From contig NZ_FQWS01000002.1 of NCBI RefSeq assembly GCF_900129745.1, forward strand, positions 62,001-126,000: a stretch of 64,000 bases of DNA. The letters run 5' to 3'. Origin of the DNA: Winogradskyella jejuensis. GTDB lineage: Bacteria; Bacteroidota; Bacteroidia; Flavobacteriales; Flavobacteriaceae. Numbering within the stretch: position 1 is the stretch's first letter; every line of letters begins with the position of its first letter. Below the pieces are notes generated by a model. That model was not told the DNA's origin and did not search any database. It saw only the letters and a program-made list of their open reading frames with translations. Shown one piece after another: positions 35,703 to 45,398 of the stretch. Both the position numbers and the translations under genes were made by a program.

Positions 35703-36059
35703 ATGGCATTAACAAAGAACGAAAGAAGACAAAGGATAAAAAACAGAATACGTAAGATTGTATCTGGTACTGAAGCTAGACCAAGATTATCTGTTTTTAG
35801 AAGTAATAAAGAAATTTATGCTCAAATCGTAGATGACGTGACTGGTAAAACTATCGCTGCTGCATCTTCAAGAGATAAAGATGTAAGTGGTGCAAAAGGT
35901 AATAAAACCGAAGTTGCTGCTTTAGTTGGTAAAGCAATTGCTGAAAGAGCATTAAAAGCTGGTGTTGAAACTATCTCTTTCGATAGAGGTGGATACTTAT
36001 ACCACGGTAGAGTAAAATCATTAGCAGAAGGTGCTAGAGAAGCAGGACTTAAATTTTAA
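35703..36059 (+). CDS. rplR: 50S ribosomal protein L18
   Basis: This is a 118-residue 5S rRNA-binding protein. The start at 35703 gives [18 protein letters not shown], with [20 protein letters not shown] and [20 protein letters not shown] after it. An upstream in-frame ATG inside rplF is rejected. It ends six bases before rpsE. Confidence 0.97.
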   Translation: MALTKNERRQRIKNRIRKIVSGTEARPRLSVFRSNKEIYAQIVDDVTGKTIAAASSRDKDVSGAKGNKTEVAALVGKAIAERALKAGVETISFDRGGYLYHGRVKSLAEGAREAGLKF

Positions 36060-36065
36060 GACATT

Positions 36066-36590
36066 ATGTATCAAAAATATAAAAACGCAGAGCTAGTAAA
36101 ACCAGGAGGTTTAGATTTAAAAGATCGCTTGGTAGGCGTACAACGTGTTACTAAAGTAACAAAAGGTGGTAGAGCATTTGGTTTTTCTGCTATTGTAGTA
36201 GTTGGTGATGAAGCAGGAGTTGTAGGACACGGTTTAGGGAAATCTAAAGATGTAGCTACAGCAATTGCAAAAGCAGTAGAAGATGCTAAGAAAAACTTAG
36301 TAAGAATACCTATTATTAAAGGTACTTTACCACACGAGCAAAAAGGTAAATTTGGTGGTGCTAGAGTAAACATTATCCCAGCTGCACCTGGTACAGGAGT
36401 TATTGCTGGTGGTGCTGTAAGAACAGTTCTTGAAGCCGTAGGTGTACATGATGTATTATCTAAGTCTCAAGGATCATCTAACCCTCATAATGTGGTAAAA
36501 GCAACTTTTGATGCTTTATTACAATTAAGAGATGCAGGTGCTATTGCTAAAGAAAGAGGTATTTCACTTGAAAAAGTATTTAACGGATAA
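36066..36590 (+). CDS. rpsE: 30S ribosomal protein S5
   Basis: This is a 174-residue accuracy-related 30S protein. Seen: [36 protein letters not shown], and [20 protein letters not shown]. The N-terminus is short but complete for Bacteroidota. Confidence 0.98.
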   Translation: MYQKYKNAELVKPGGLDLKDRLVGVQRVTKVTKGGRAFGFSAIVVVGDEAGVVGHGLGKSKDVATAIAKAVEDAKKNLVRIPIIKGTLPHEQKGKFGGARVNIIPAAPGTGVIAGGAVRTVLEAVGVHDVLSKSQGSSNPHNVVKATFDALLQLRDAGAIAKERGISLEKVFNG

Positions 36591-36603
36591 TCATTAGGAT
36601 AAG

Positions 36604-36783
36604 ATGGCAAAGATTAAAGTAAAGAAAGTTAAGAGTGCAATTAACCGTAGCAAAAGACAAAAGCTAACATTAGAAGCTTTAGGTCTTAGAAAAATCGGGC
36701 AAGTTGTAGAGCACGATGCCACACCAAATATCCTTGGTATGGTTAAGAAAGTTGAACATTTAGTTTCTGTAGAGGAAGCTTAA
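36604..36783 (+). CDS. rpmD: 50S ribosomal protein L30
   Basis: This 59-residue protein begins MAKIKVKKVKSAINRSKRQK and continues LEALGLRKIGQVVEHDATPN, which is the L30 pattern, ending VSVEEA. It is easy to miss because of its size. It is 13 bases after rpsE and 17 before rplO, the expected position in the spc set. Confidence 0.96.
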   Translation: MAKIKVKKVKSAINRSKRQKLTLEALGLRKIGQVVEHDATPNILGMVKKVEHLVSVEEA

Positions 36784-36800
36784 AAAATATAACTTAACAG

Positions 36801-37253
36801 ATGGATTTAAGTAATTTAAAACCTGCAGAAGGTTCAGTAAAAAGACAAGGAAAACGCGTTGGTCGTGGTCAAGGTTCTGGTAAAGGTGGAACTGCAACAC
36901 GTGGTCATAAAGGGGCTAAGTCACGTTCTGGTTATTCTAAGAAATTAGGATTTGAAGGTGGTCAAATGCCATTACAACGTCGTGTGCCTAAGTTTGGTTT
37001 TACTAACATTAACAGAGTAGAGTATCAAGGTGTAAACTTGGATACATTACAAGAGTTAGTAGAAGCAAAGAAAATTAAAGATACTGTTGATTTTGATACA
37101 CTAGTAGAATTAAGATTGGCTCGTAAAAACGAGTTGGTTAAAATTTTAGGACGTGGAGAATTAAAAACAAAATTAACAGTTAAAGCTCATAAATTTACTG
37201 CGTCGGCTAAAGCTGCTATTGAGGCTGCTGGTGGTGAAGCTGTAACTTTATAA
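36801..37253 (+). CDS. rplO: 50S ribosomal protein L15
   Basis: This is a 150-residue late-assembly protein with the Gly-rich N-terminus (GKRVGRGQGSGKGGTATRGH) and GGQMPLQRRVPKFGFTNI. The C-terminal domain is normal (VKAHKFTASAKAAIEAAGGE). It ends 10 bases before secY. Confidence 0.97.
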   Translation: MDLSNLKPAEGSVKRQGKRVGRGQGSGKGGTATRGHKGAKSRSGYSKKLGFEGGQMPLQRRVPKFGFTNINRVEYQGVNLDTLQELVEAKKIKDTVDFDTLVELRLARKNELVKILGRGELKTKLTVKAHKFTASAKAAIEAAGGEAVTL

Positions 37254-37263
37254 GACATATATA

Positions 37264-38610
37264 ATGAAAATAATAGATACATTAAAAAACGTCTGGAAAA
37301 TTACAGAGCTTAAGGATAGAATAATTTTAACTCTTGGGTTATTATTAGTTTACCGTTTTGGAGCGCAAGTAGTTTTACCAGGTATTGATGCAACGCAATT
37401 AGGTGGTTTACAAGACACAACTGATGGTGGTATTTTAGGTTTATTAAATGCCTTCACAGGTGGAGCTTTTGCAAATGCATCTGTATTTGCTTTAGGTATC
37501 ATGCCTTATATCTCAGCTTCTATTGTAGTTCAGTTAATGGGAATTGCAATTCCTTATTTACAGAAGCTTCAAAAAGAAGGTGAAAGTGGCCGTAAAAAAA
37601 TCAACCAAATTACGCGTTGGTTAACTATAGCTATTTGTTTAGTACAAGCACCTGGTTATCTAGTAAGTTTGCCAAGTTTAGGAATTCCTTCAAGCGCCTT
37701 TTTATTAGGTACAGGAGGTATCTTCTACTTTTCATCAATAGTAATATTAGTTACGGGTTGTGTTTTCGCAATGTGGTTAGGAGAGAAGATTACAGATAAG
37801 GGTATTGGTAATGGTATATCATTATTAATTATGGTAGGTATTATTGCTACTTTACCTCAATCGTTCTTACTTAATGCAGCTTCTAGAACAGAAGGTAATG
37901 GTGGATTTATGCTCATATTAATCGAATTGGTAATATGGTTTTTAATCATATTAGCATCAGTACTATTAGTTATGGCCGTACGTAAAGTACAAGTACAATA
38001 CGCTCGTAGAACTGCTTCAGGCGGTTTTGAGAAAAACGTATTTGGTTCACGTCAGTTTTTACCATTAAAACTTAATGCATCTGGTGTAATGCCAATCATC
38101 TTTGCGCAAGCTATTATGTTTGTTCCTGGTTTAATTGGTGGTTCATCTTGGTTAAAAGATACTGACGCAGGTCAGTGGATGCAAGCTAACTTTTCTGATA
38201 TCTTCGGATTTTGGTACAACTTAGTATTTGCACTTTTAATTATTGTATTTACATATTTCTATACTGCTATTACTGTTCCTACGAACAAAATGGCAGACGA
38301 TTTAAAACGTAGTGGTGGTTTTATACCAGGGATTCGTCCAGGTAGCGAAACTTCAGAATATTTAGACAAAATTATGTCTCAAATTACCTTACCAGGTTCT
38401 ATTTTCTTAGCATTAATTGCTGTGTTCCCAGCATTTGTAGTTAAGTTAATGGGCGTACAACAAGGTTGGGCTTTATTCTTTGGAGGTACATCACTATTAA
38501 TTATGGTTGGAGTTGCAATAGACACGATGCAACAGGTAAATTCTTACTTGTTGAACAAGCACTATGACGGTTTGATGAAATCAGGTAAAAATAGAAAAGC
38601 AGTAGCATAA
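37264..38610 (+). CDS. secY: Protein translocase subunit SecY
   Basis: This is a 448-residue core channel of the Sec translocon with ten membrane helices. SecY hallmarks include the N-terminal [18 protein letters not shown], the [16 protein letters not shown] helix, [13 protein letters not shown] and the cytoplasmic loops KVQVQYARR and [21 protein letters not shown], which bind the ribosome and SecA. It sits in its usual place, between rplO and infA; no adk or map gene intervenes. Confidence 0.98.
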   Translation: MKIIDTLKNVWKITELKDRIILTLGLLLVYRFGAQVVLPGIDATQLGGLQDTTDGGILGLLNAFTGGAFANASVFALGIMPYISASIVVQLMGIAIPYLQKLQKEGESGRKKINQITRWLTIAICLVQAPGYLVSLPSLGIPSSAFLLGTGGIFYFSSIVILVTGCVFAMWLGEKITDKGIGNGISLLIMVGIIATLPQSFLLNAASRTEGNGGFMLILIELVIWFLIILASVLLVMAVRKVQVQYARRTASGGFEKNVFGSRQFLPLKLNASGVMPIIFAQAIMFVPGLIGGSSWLKDTDAGQWMQANFSDIFGFWYNLVFALLIIVFTYFYTAITVPTNKMADDLKRSGGFIPGIRPGSETSEYLDKIMSQITLPGSIFLALIAVFPAFVVKLMGVQQGWALFFGGTSLLIMVGVAIDTMQQVNSYLLNKHYDGLMKSGKNRKAVA

Positions 38611-38620
38611 TATTTATACA

Positions 38621-38836
38621 ATGGCAAAACAAGCAGCAATAGAGCAAGACGGTACAATTATAGAAGCATTATCTAATGCTATGTTCCGTGTAGAATTAGA
38701 AAATGGTCATATTGTGACTGCACACATATCTGGTAAAATGCGTATGCATTACATTAAGTTGTTACCAGGAGATAAAGTAAAATTAGAAATGAGTCCTTAC
38801 GATTTAACTAAGGCTCGTATAACTTATAGATACTAA
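38621..38836 (+). CDS. infA: Translation initiation factor IF-1
   Basis: This is a 71-residue OB-fold factor that blocks the A site during initiation. Seen: [39 protein letters not shown] and [13 protein letters not shown]. It has the Bacteroidota lead [10 protein letters not shown]. Ten bases after secY. Confidence 0.98.
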   Translation: MAKQAAIEQDGTIIEALSNAMFRVELENGHIVTAHISGKMRMHYIKLLPGDKVKLEMSPYDLTKARITYRY

Positions 38837-38858
38837 TAGTATTTAAAAATCAAAACAG

Positions 38859-38975
38859 ATGAAAGTAAGAGCATCAGTTAAAAAGAGAAGTGCCGATTGT
38901 AAATTGGTACGTAGAAAAGGGAGACTTTACGTAATTAACAAAAAGAACCCTAGGTTTAAACAAAGACAAGGATAA
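38859..38975 (+). CDS. rpmJ: 50S ribosomal protein L36, zinc-free type
   Basis: This 38-residue protein starts [20 protein letters not shown] and ends NPRFKQRQG. The classical L36 zinc ribbon (three Cys and one His) is lost: only one Cys remains and the His position is Phe. It is thus a zinc-independent paralogue type. A 118-base spacer follows before rpsM. Confidence 0.96.
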   Translation: MKVRASVKKRSADCKLVRRKGRLYVINKKNPRFKQRQG

Positions 38976-39004
38976 ACACTAAAAAGTTTAGTTATTAGAC
39001 TGAA

Positions 39005-39050
39005 ATGAATCTGTTCGAAATCGATTGGTTTAGGATTCTAACAACTAAAA
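39005..39050 (+). promoter_or_regulatory. Leader element copy A before rpsM
   Basis: This 46-base segment matches the segment at 39501-39546 before rpsK at 37 of 46 positions, including the identical 12-mer GTTTAGGATTCT. It is followed by a GTACTGAC/GTCAGTGC hairpin (39054-39077, one G-T pair). Its role is unknown. Confidence 0.55.
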
Positions 39051-39093
39051 ACCGTACTGACAAAAAAGCGTCAGTGCTAAAACTAAAACAAAT

Positions 39094-39468
39094 ATGGCAA
39101 GAATTGCAGGTGTAGACATACCAAAACAAAAAAGAGGAGTGATCTCTTTAACTTATATCTATGGAATAGGTAGAAGTCGTGCTAAAGAAATTTTAGAAAC
39201 TGCTAAAGTTGATCAAAGCACAAAAGTACAAGATTGGACAGATGACCAAATCGGAGCTATCCGTGAGGCTGTAGGAACTTTCAAGATTGAAGGTGAATTA
39301 CGTTCTGAAACTCAATTAAACATTAAGCGTTTAATGGATATTGGATGTTACAGAGGTATCCGTCACAGAGCTGGTCTTCCGTTAAGAGGTCAACGTACTA
39401 AGAACAACTCTCGTACAAGAAAAGGTAGAAGAAAAACGGTTGCTAACAAAAAGAAAGTAACTAAATAA
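39094..39468 (+). CDS. rpsM: 30S ribosomal protein S13
   Basis: This is a 124-residue 30S head protein forming bridges to the 50S. Seen: [33 protein letters not shown], and [20 protein letters not shown] with a basic tail. Its long leader shares sequence with that of rpsK. Confidence 0.98.
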   Translation: MARIAGVDIPKQKRGVISLTYIYGIGRSRAKEILETAKVDQSTKVQDWTDDQIGAIREAVGTFKIEGELRSETQLNIKRLMDIGCYRGIRHRAGLPLRGQRTKNNSRTRKGRRKTVANKKKVTK

Positions 39469-39500
39469 TAAAAGACAGTAGTCATTAGTAATTAGGTTAG

Positions 39501-39546
39501 ATGGATCTGTTTGAAATGTAAAAGTTTAGGATTCTCAAAACTAAAA
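39501..39546 (+). promoter_or_regulatory. Leader element copy B before rpsK
   Basis: This is the counterpart of the element at 39005-39050, in the same orientation and 24 bases before the rpsK start. The shared blocks are ATCTGTT, GAAAT, GTTTAGGATTCT and AACTAAAA. The absence of a -7 promoter box suggests an RNA-level or relic role. Confidence 0.55.
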
Positions 39547-39569
39547 GCTAACACTAGAAACTAAAAAAT

Positions 39570-39953
39570 ATGGCAAAGTCAAGTACAAAAAAACGTAAAG
39601 TAATTGTTGATGCAGTTGGTGAAGCTCACGTAACAGCATCTTTTAATAATATCATTATTTCTTTAACAAACAAAAAAGGTGACGTAATATCATGGTCATC
39701 TGCTGGGAAGATGGGTTTTAGAGGTTCTAAAAAGAACACGCCTTACGCTGCTCAATTAGCTGCAGAAGATGCTGCGGGAGTTGCAAAAGAAGCTGGTTTA
39801 AAGAAAGTAAAAGTATATGTAAAAGGTCCAGGTAACGGTCGTGAGTCTGCTATCAGATCTATACACAATGCAGGTATCGAAGTATCAGAAATTATTGATG
39901 TTACGCCTTTACCACATAACGGTTGTCGTCCTCCAAAGAGACGTCGCGTATAA
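39570..39953 (+). CDS. rpsK: 30S ribosomal protein S11
   Basis: This is a 127-residue platform protein contacting E-site mRNA. Seen: [40 protein letters not shown] and the C-terminal [18 protein letters not shown]. It is preceded by a 101-base leader with a repeated element and followed by two hairpins and a promoter before rpsD. Confidence 0.98.
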   Translation: MAKSSTKKRKVIVDAVGEAHVTASFNNIIISLTNKKGDVISWSSAGKMGFRGSKKNTPYAAQLAAEDAAGVAKEAGLKKVKVYVKGPGNGRESAIRSIHNAGIEVSEIIDVTPLPHNGCRPPKRRRV

Positions 39954-39963
39954 TACAATCTAA

Positions 39964-39992
39964 CTTCGTTCAGGTTTTCCAACCTGTTGAAG
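39964..39992 (+). promoter_or_regulatory. Hairpin after rpsK
   Basis: CAGGTT/AACCTG with a TTCC loop, extended by CTTC/GAAG across an internal loop. It is the first of two hairpins between rpsK and rpsD. Confidence 0.45.
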
Positions 39993-40007
39993 ATTAAAAA
40001 TATATAC

Positions 40008-40042
40008 ATAAACTAACGTCAAAATGTTTGGCGTTAGTTTAT
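40008..40042 (+). terminator. Terminator or attenuator-like hairpin between rpsK and rpsD
   Basis: ATAAACTAACG (40008-40018) pairs with CGTTAGTTTAT (40032-40042), extended inwards by TC/GG, over a 9-base loop. A T-rich stretch follows (TTTATGTATTTTTG), which is also part of a promoter. Confidence 0.55.
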
Positions 40043-40056
40043 TTTATGTATTTTTG
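40027..40056 (+). promoter_or_regulatory. Internal promoter for rpsD-rpoA-rplQ
   Basis: TTTG (40027-40030), an 18-base spacer and TATTTTTG (40049-40056) followed by CA match the Bacteroidota promoter consensus. It overlaps the 3' arm of the hairpin before it, 100 bases upstream of rpsD. Confidence 0.65.
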
Positions 40057-40155
40057 CAAACTGAAAAATAATAACAAGTATCACCGAGAGGCAGACGGTT
40101 TAGAAGGATAAGCTTAAGACCTTAATTCTACAATCACTCTCAAAACAAATTAGAA

Positions 40156-40761
40156 ATGGCAAGATATACTGGTCCTAAAACTAAAATCGCTCGTAAATTC
40201 GGGCAACCAATTTTCGGAGACGATAAAGCTTTCGAAAAAAGAAATTATCCTCCAGGACAGCACGGAAATAACCGTCGTCGTGGAAAGAAATCTGAATACG
40301 CAATCCAATTAGCAGAAAAGCAAAAAGCGAAGTACACTTACGGAATCTTAGAGCGTCAGTTCAGAAATATGTTCAAAAGAGCAACAGCTGCACAAGGTAT
40401 TACAGGTGAAGTATTATTACAATTATGTGAGTCTCGTTTAGATAACGTGGTTTACAGAATGGGTATAGCTCCAACACGTAGTGCTGCACGTCAGTTAGTA
40501 TCTCACAGACACATAACAGTAAACGGTGAAAAGGTAAACATTCCTTCTTACCAATTAAAAGCTGGTGATGTTGTAAGTGTAAGAGAAAAGTCAAAATCAT
40601 TAGAAGCTATTCAAAATTCATTAGCTAATTCTAGCAATGTTTACGAATGGATTACTTGGAACAACGATACAAAACAAGGTACTTATGTTTCTGTACCAGC
40701 ACGTATCCAAATTCCTGAGCAAATCAACGAGCAATTTATCGTTGAACTTTACTCTAAATAA
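40156..40761 (+). CDS. rpsD: 30S ribosomal protein S4
   Basis: This is a 201-residue 16S rRNA-binding assembly initiator. Seen: [20 protein letters not shown], the [19 protein letters not shown] loop, the S4 domain [10 protein letters not shown] and [20 protein letters not shown]. It lacks the N-terminal zinc cysteines (zinc-free type). It has its own promoter region upstream. Confidence 0.98.
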   Translation: MARYTGPKTKIARKFGQPIFGDDKAFEKRNYPPGQHGNNRRRGKKSEYAIQLAEKQKAKYTYGILERQFRNMFKRATAAQGITGEVLLQLCESRLDNVVYRMGIAPTRSAARQLVSHRHITVNGEKVNIPSYQLKAGDVVSVREKSKSLEAIQNSLANSSNVYEWITWNNDTKQGTYVSVPARIQIPEQINEQFIVELYSK

Positions 40762-40859
40762 TCAATTAATAATCATATTGGTATTTAGCCAAAGGGTTTA
40801 CAGGTCTTCTTCAAACTTATAGACCGCGCAACTAAATAACAATTAAAACGAAGAAAAAC

Positions 40860-41852
40860 ATGGCAATATTAAATTTTCAGAAGCCTGACAAAGTAATCAT
40901 GATAGATTCTAATGAGTTCGATGGAAAATTCGAATTCAGACCATTAGAGCCTGGTTATGGTTTAACAGTAGGTAATGCTTTAAGACGTGTATTATTATCT
41001 TCTTTAGAAGGTTTTGCAATCACTTCTGTAAGAATAGAAGGTGTAGATCACGAGTTTTCTACAATTTCTGGTGTAGTCGAAGATGTAACTGAAATGATTT
41101 TGAACTTAAAGCAAGTTAACTTTAAGCGTCAGATTGATGAAGTTGATAACGAAACGGTTACAATTTCTATCTCAGGTCAAGAACAAATTACTGCAGGTGA
41201 TTTCCAAAAGTTTATCTCTGGTTTCCAAGTATTAAATACAGACTTAGTTATCTGTAACTTAGATCCAAAGGTTAATATTAACATGGAAATTACAATTGAA
41301 AAAGGTAGAGGTTATGTACCAGCAGAAGAAAATAAAAAAGCTTCTGCACCAATAGGTACTATCTTTACTGACTCAATTTACACACCTATAAAAAATGTAA
41401 AATACGGAATCGAGAACTTCCGTGTTGAGCAAAAAACGGATTACGAAAAATTAGTTTTCGAAATTCAAACAGACGGTTCAATTCATCCAAAAGATGCATT
41501 GACTGAAGCAGCAAAAATACTAATCCACCACTTCATGTTATTCTCTGATGAGCGTATCACTCTAGAGGCGGACGAAATTGCACAGACGGAAACTTATGAT
41601 GAAGAATCACTTCATATGAGACAGCTATTAAAAACTAAGTTAGTTGATATGGATCTTTCTGTACGTGCACTTAACTGTTTAAAAGCTGCAGAAGTAGATA
41701 CTTTAGGAGACTTAGTGTCTTTCAATAAAAACGATTTAATGAAATTCAGAAACTTTGGTAAGAAGTCTTTAACTGAGCTTGAAGAACTTGTAAACGTTAA
41801 AGGTCTTAACTTCGGAATGGATTTAAGTAAATACAAATTAGATAAAGATTAA
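40860..41852 (+). CDS. rpoA: DNA-directed RNA polymerase subunit alpha
   Basis: This is a 330-residue assembly platform of RNA polymerase. The N-terminal domain has [20 protein letters not shown] and the C-terminal domain has two HhH-like motifs ([33 protein letters not shown]). Its normal length implies that activators can contact the C-terminal domain as usual. It lies 98 bases after rpsD and 69 before rplQ. Confidence 0.98.
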   Translation: MAILNFQKPDKVIMIDSNEFDGKFEFRPLEPGYGLTVGNALRRVLLSSLEGFAITSVRIEGVDHEFSTISGVVEDVTEMILNLKQVNFKRQIDEVDNETVTISISGQEQITAGDFQKFISGFQVLNTDLVICNLDPKVNINMEITIEKGRGYVPAEENKKASAPIGTIFTDSIYTPIKNVKYGIENFRVEQKTDYEKLVFEIQTDGSIHPKDALTEAAKILIHHFMLFSDERITLEADEIAQTETYDEESLHMRQLLKTKLVDMDLSVRALNCLKAAEVDTLGDLVSFNKNDLMKFRNFGKKSLTELEELVNVKGLNFGMDLSKYKLDKD

Positions 41853-41921
41853 TTATAAACTCCTTTATAATTTGCTCCTCAAAAGAGTGTTGTAGCAAGA
41901 TAGAGGTTTAAAACAAAAGTC

Positions 41922-42395
41922 ATGAGACACGGAAAAAAATTCAATCATTTAGGTCGTAAGACAGCGCATAGAAAAGCGATGTTAGCTAATATGGCATGTT
42001 CTTTAATAGAGCACAAGCGTATTAACACAACTGTTGCAAAAGCAAAAGCTTTAAAGCAGTATGTTGAGCCAATGATTACTAAGTCTAAAGAAGATACAAC
42101 GCATAACAGACGTATTGTGTTTTCTAAACTAAGACAAAAAGAAGCTGTTGCAGAATTATTTAGAGATGTAGCTGCAAAAGTAGGTGACCGTCCAGGTGGT
42201 TATACAAGAATCATCAAATTAGGAAACCGTCTTGGTGATAATGCTGATATGGCAATGATTGAGTTAGTAGATTACAACGAGATTTACAACGCTGGTAAAA
42301 CAGCTAAGAAAACAACTCGTAGAAGTAGAAGAGGTGGTAAAAAAGTTGGTGCAGCTGCTCCAGTAGAAACTAAGGCTACTAACGAAGAAGAATAA
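41922..42395 (+). CDS. rplQ: 50S ribosomal protein L17
   Basis: This is a 157-residue tunnel-exit protein: [20 protein letters not shown], then [42 protein letters not shown]-terminal extension rich in Lys, Arg, Ala and Glu (about 35 residues) goes beyond the E. coli length, as is common in flavobacteria. It is the last gene of the supercluster and is followed by a strong terminator. The 11-mer CCTCAAAAGAG in the spacer before it also occurs in the rpsL leader. Confidence 0.97.
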   Translation: MRHGKKFNHLGRKTAHRKAMLANMACSLIEHKRINTTVAKAKALKQYVEPMITKSKEDTTHNRRIVFSKLRQKEAVAELFRDVAAKVGDRPGGYTRIIKLGNRLGDNADMAMIELVDYNEIYNAGKTAKKTTRRSRRGGKKVGAAAPVETKATNEEE

Positions 42396-42510
42396 AAATG
42401 CAAGTAAGAAAGCAAATAGATTGTAAATTCAATATTGATATTACTTTTAGACAGCTTTCTTCATTTTATAAACCTCGATTATCGAGTGTTGATAAACATT
42501 AAATAATATA

Positions 42511-42544
42511 AAGGATAAACTGTTTCAGTTTATCCTTTTTTTTT
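42511..42544 (+). terminator. Terminator of the ribosomal supercluster
   Basis: AAGGATAAACTG and CAGTTTATCCTT form a perfect 12-base stem with a TTT loop (42511-42537), followed by a run of T to 42544. It lies 115 bases after the rplQ stop. Confidence 0.9.
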
Positions 42545-42557
42545 GGAATTTTGCGAT

Positions 42558-42578
42558 GCACCGAGCGAAGTCAAAGTG
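42558..42578. repeat. Short dispersed-repeat fragment
   Basis: GCACCGAGCGAAGTCAAAGTG resembles the GAGCGAAGTCGAAGTG unit found scattered through flavobacterial intergenic DNA. Here it lies between the terminator and carA. The genome-wide copy number cannot be judged from one window. Confidence 0.35.
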
Positions 42579-42623
42579 AAATAGAAAGAAAAACTATATA
42601 AAACTAACAACACAGCACAACAA

Positions 42624-43724
42624 ATGAAATACAAGCAAAGAAAAAAAGCCCTAATCTTACTTGCAGATGGAACCATTTTTTATGGTAAATCTATTGGTAA
42701 AGAAGGTACTGCATTTGGAGAAGTATGTTTTAATACAGGTACTACAGGCTACCAAGAAATTTTTACCGACCCATCTTATTTTGGGCAATTAATGGTCACT
42801 ACCAATGCACATATCGGTAATTATGGTACAAAAGATTCTGAAGTAGAATCAGATTCTGTAAAGATTGCAGGTTTAATTTGTAAAAATTTCAGCTTTGAAT
42901 ACTCGCGTCCTGCAGCAGATAGGTCTTTAGAAGATTTTTTTGAAAAGAATAATACGTTGGCCATATCAGATGTAGATACTAGAGCTCTAGTAAGCTACAT
43001 AAGAGATAATGGCGCTATGAATGCTGTCATCTCTACTGAGGTTGATAATGTTGAAGGTCTAAAAAAACAATTAGCAGAGCAACCAAGTATGAATGGTTTA
43101 GAGCTGGCGTCTAAAGTTTCGACTAAAGCGCCTTATTTCTATGGAAATGAAAATGCTACTTATAAAATTGCTGCATTAGATATTGGCATCAAAAAGAATA
43201 TTCTCCGAAACCTAGCCCAGCGTGATGCTTACATCAAAGTATTTCCTTACAACGCAAAGTTCGAAGAACTAGAAGCATTCAATCCTGATGGCTATTTCTT
43301 GTCTAATGGTCCTGGTGATCCAGAGCCTTTAGTTGAGGCCCAAGATGTAGCAAAGCAAATCATAGCCAAGAATAAGCCGTTATTCGGTATCTGTTTAGGG
43401 CATCAAGTCATAGCATTAGCAAATGGAATTTCAACTTATAAAATGCACAATGGTCACAGAGGTATTAATCATCCAGTAAAAAACTTATTAACTGGTAAAG
43501 GAGAAATCACTTCTCAGAATCATGGTTTTGCTATAAACAGAGAAGAAACAGAAGCACATCCAAATATTGAAATTACACACGTACATCTTAATGATAATAC
43601 CGTAGCCGGAATTAGGATGAAAGATAAGAATGTGTTTTCTGTTCAGTACCATCCAGAAGCTAGTCCAGGACCAAACGACTCCATCTATCTTTTTGATGAG
43701 TTTATAGAAAACTTAAAGAAATAA
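42624..43724 (+). CDS. carA: Carbamoyl-phosphate synthase small subunit
   Basis: This is a 366-residue glutamine amidotransferase subunit that supplies ammonia to CarB for arginine and pyrimidine synthesis. The N-terminal domain has LADGTIFYGKSIG and GEVCFNTGTTGYQEIFTDPS; the class I amidotransferase domain has LSNGPGDPEP, the catalytic Cys in FGICLGHQVIA, and QYHPEASPGP with the His/Glu dyad. carB is not adjacent. A terminator follows. Confidence 0.97.
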   Translation: MKYKQRKKALILLADGTIFYGKSIGKEGTAFGEVCFNTGTTGYQEIFTDPSYFGQLMVTTNAHIGNYGTKDSEVESDSVKIAGLICKNFSFEYSRPAADRSLEDFFEKNNTLAISDVDTRALVSYIRDNGAMNAVISTEVDNVEGLKKQLAEQPSMNGLELASKVSTKAPYFYGNENATYKIAALDIGIKKNILRNLAQRDAYIKVFPYNAKFEELEAFNPDGYFLSNGPGDPEPLVEAQDVAKQIIAKNKPLFGICLGHQVIALANGISTYKMHNGHRGINHPVKNLLTGKGEITSQNHGFAINREETEAHPNIEITHVHLNDNTVAGIRMKDKNVFSVQYHPEASPGPNDSIYLFDEFIENLKK

Positions 43725-43734
43725 TTCTTGAAAG

Positions 43735-43770
43735 AATGGCAACAAAATCAATATTCTGTTGCCATTTTTT
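43735..43770 (+). terminator. Terminator after carA
   Basis: AATGGCAACA (43735-43744) and TGTTGCCATT (43757-43766) form a 10-base stem with a 12-base loop and a T run to 43770. Confidence 0.88.
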
Positions 43771-43842
43771 AGTTGCGAAAACATTTTCGTAGATATTAAT
43801 CGCAATACTGACTTTTGTCAGAAAATCAGGCAGCTTTTTTCG

Positions 43843-43850
43843 TAAATTTG
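43843..43850 (+). promoter_or_regulatory. -7 promoter box of eno (TAAATTTG)
   Basis: This is a perfect TAnnTTTG box 79 bases before eno. The nearest TTTG upstream (43814-43817) is 25 bases away, longer than the usual spacing. Confidence 0.6.
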
Positions 43851-43866
43851 ACAAACAAGTTTGTCA
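43849..43866 (+). promoter_or_regulatory. 18-base palindrome over the eno transcription start
   Basis: TGACAAAC-AA-GTTTGTCA overlaps the end of the -7 box, exactly where transcription should begin. A related half-site TTTTGTCA is at 43813-43820, and a TACTGAA/TTCAGTA hairpin (43867-43885) follows. This arrangement suggests a repressor operator. Confidence 0.5.
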
Positions 43867-43872
43867 TACTGA

Positions 43873-45222
<1,350 letters not shown>

Positions 45223-45248
45223 ATATATACTTCTAATACTCACTTTAT

Positions 45249-45284
45249 AAAGCGATTACCGAATTAAGGTAATCGCTTTTGTTT
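45249..45284 (+). terminator. Terminator after eno
   Basis: AAAGCGATTACC (45249-45260) and GGTAATCGCTTT (45268-45279) form a perfect 12-base stem, followed by TGTTTT. Confidence 0.88.
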
Positions 45285-45336
45285 TCAATAGAAAGTAAGA
45301 ATACTGTAATTGTTAAAACGATTGTAAATACCGTTC

Positions 45337-45364
45337 CGAAATCGATGTAGATTTCGTAATTTTG
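45337..45364 (+). promoter_or_regulatory. gltA promoter box with adjoining inverted repeat
   Basis: TAATTTTG (45357-45364) is a perfect -7 box 34 bases before gltA. Directly upstream, CGAAATC/GATTTCG (45337-45343 and 45350-45356) form a 7-base inverted repeat across a 6-base centre, where a regulator could bind over the spacer region. No clear -33 TTTG is visible. Confidence 0.5.
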
Positions 45365-45398
45365 TATTCCTTTTAATAAAGATAAATCACACAGATAT

